Of a stretch of DNA of 29,366 bases, positions 29,064 through 29,366 are shown one piece after another. Both the position numbers and the translations under genes were made by a program. The stretch's first letter is position 1, and each line of letters starts with the position of its first letter. The stretch spans positions 1 through 29,366 of the IMG/VR virus record IMGVR_UViG_3300042301_000259. One strand, written 5' to 3'. The notes below the pieces were generated by a model, which was not told where the DNA came from, did not search any database, and saw only the letters and a list, made by a program, of their open reading frames with translations. Source of the stretch: a virus.

Positions 29064-29366
29064 TTATTCTTTAATTGTGTTAATACTTCGTTGTAAAATT
29101 CAGTAGCCAAGATAAGCCTCTCAGCCATCTGAATCTCAAGTTCGTTATCTCTTTCAAATCGAATCGATGTGATACGCTTAGATGGCTCAATATGCTCTAC
29201 ATAATGAATGGATGCATTCTCATACTCACCTAATAGCTTAGGTGAAGTGGAAACCATCACATATGATAGTTCGAAATAAGGTCTATCATATAACCACATA
29301 TAAGCACGTCCTTGCCATTCATAATCTGATATGTCTTTTAGCTCATAGCTAGTCGCAGGAAATGTG
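29060..29366 (-). CDS. RecB/YqaJ-like PD-(D/E)XK exonuclease, C-terminal part
   Basis: This is the C-terminal part of the nuclease whose N-terminal part is at 1-569. The last 252 bases of the window repeat its middle, and joining them gives one continuous frame ending here with LATEFYNEVLTQLKNK. The Met at 29299 is internal (residue 129), not a start. Relative to the other copy this version changes three residues (E to K, K to N, I to L) in the region after the catalytic core. It overlaps the following gene by ATGA (29060-29063). Confidence 0.8.
   Translation of the reverse strand, partial: TFPATSYELKDISDYEWQGRAYMWLYDRPYFELSYVMVSTSPKLLGEYENASIHYVEHIEPSKRITSIRFERDNELEIQMAERLILATEFYNEVLTQLKNK
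29115..29366. repeat. Terminal overlap of a circular assembly, right copy
   Basis: This is the partner of bases 1-252. The last 127 bases are exact; the first 125 carry 6 substitutions, three of which change the nuclease protein. The gene reads through unbroken when the copies are merged. Confidence 0.85.

Overview
The window is a complete or nearly complete genome of a tailed, siphovirus-like phage, assembled as one circle of about 29.1 kb and cut open inside a nuclease gene. The first 252 bases repeat the last 252: 127 bases are exact and the adjoining 125 carry 6 substitutions. Joining the ends restores a single 207-codon nuclease gene. The host is probably a member of the Bacteroidota. 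The single-strand-binding protein is of the DUF3127 type, the primase-helicase has a BT4734/VirE-like N-terminus, several intergenic spaces carry the Bacteroidota -7 box TAnnTTTG with an upstream TTG, most starts lack a Shine-Dalgarno sequence, and lipoprotein signals imply a Gram-negative envelope. I see no integrase, tRNA, CRISPR array or insertion sequence.

Almost everything is on the minus strand, so transcription runs from high to low coordinates and genes overlap by a few bases. Replication and recombination genes lie at 0.6-6.6 kb. Reading down the minus strand these are small unknown genes, an HNH endonuclease, a DnaA-domain-IV-like protein, a terminator, a 200-bp spacer with repeated ATGACGAT sites, a primase-helicase, a small lipoprotein, a VRR-NUC-like nuclease, an ERF annealing protein and a RecB-like exonuclease. 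Across the join (29.1 to 26.2 kb) the same direction continues through about a dozen tiny genes, the DUF3127 SSB, a small HTH protein and finally an ECF-like sigma factor.

The structural half follows: terminase (25.9-24.2 kb), two large tail proteins, the tape measure and a tail terminator (24.1-17.2 kb), a tail fibre and small connector or tail-completion genes (17.2-15.2 kb), a protease/scaffold fusion, the major capsid protein and a tail-tube candidate (13.9-11.4 kb), then portal, connector, holin, amidase, a candidate unimolecular spanin and a DEDD exonuclease (11.3-6.8 kb). Only two genes, a paralogous pair at 13978-15226, are on the plus strand.

The most notable signal is a bipartite motif on the minus strand, RAACA - 16/17 nt - AATATAGGT, placed directly before the first start codon of each of the five late transcription units and nowhere else that I found. 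Its first half resembles the AAC core of ECF-type -35 elements. One copy lies at the 3' end of the phage's own sigma-factor gene. I infer an early-to-late switch in which the early operon ends with the sigma factor, which then opens all late units. The other striking element is the ATGACGAT array beside the DnaA-like gene, which could be a replication origin, an operator, or both.
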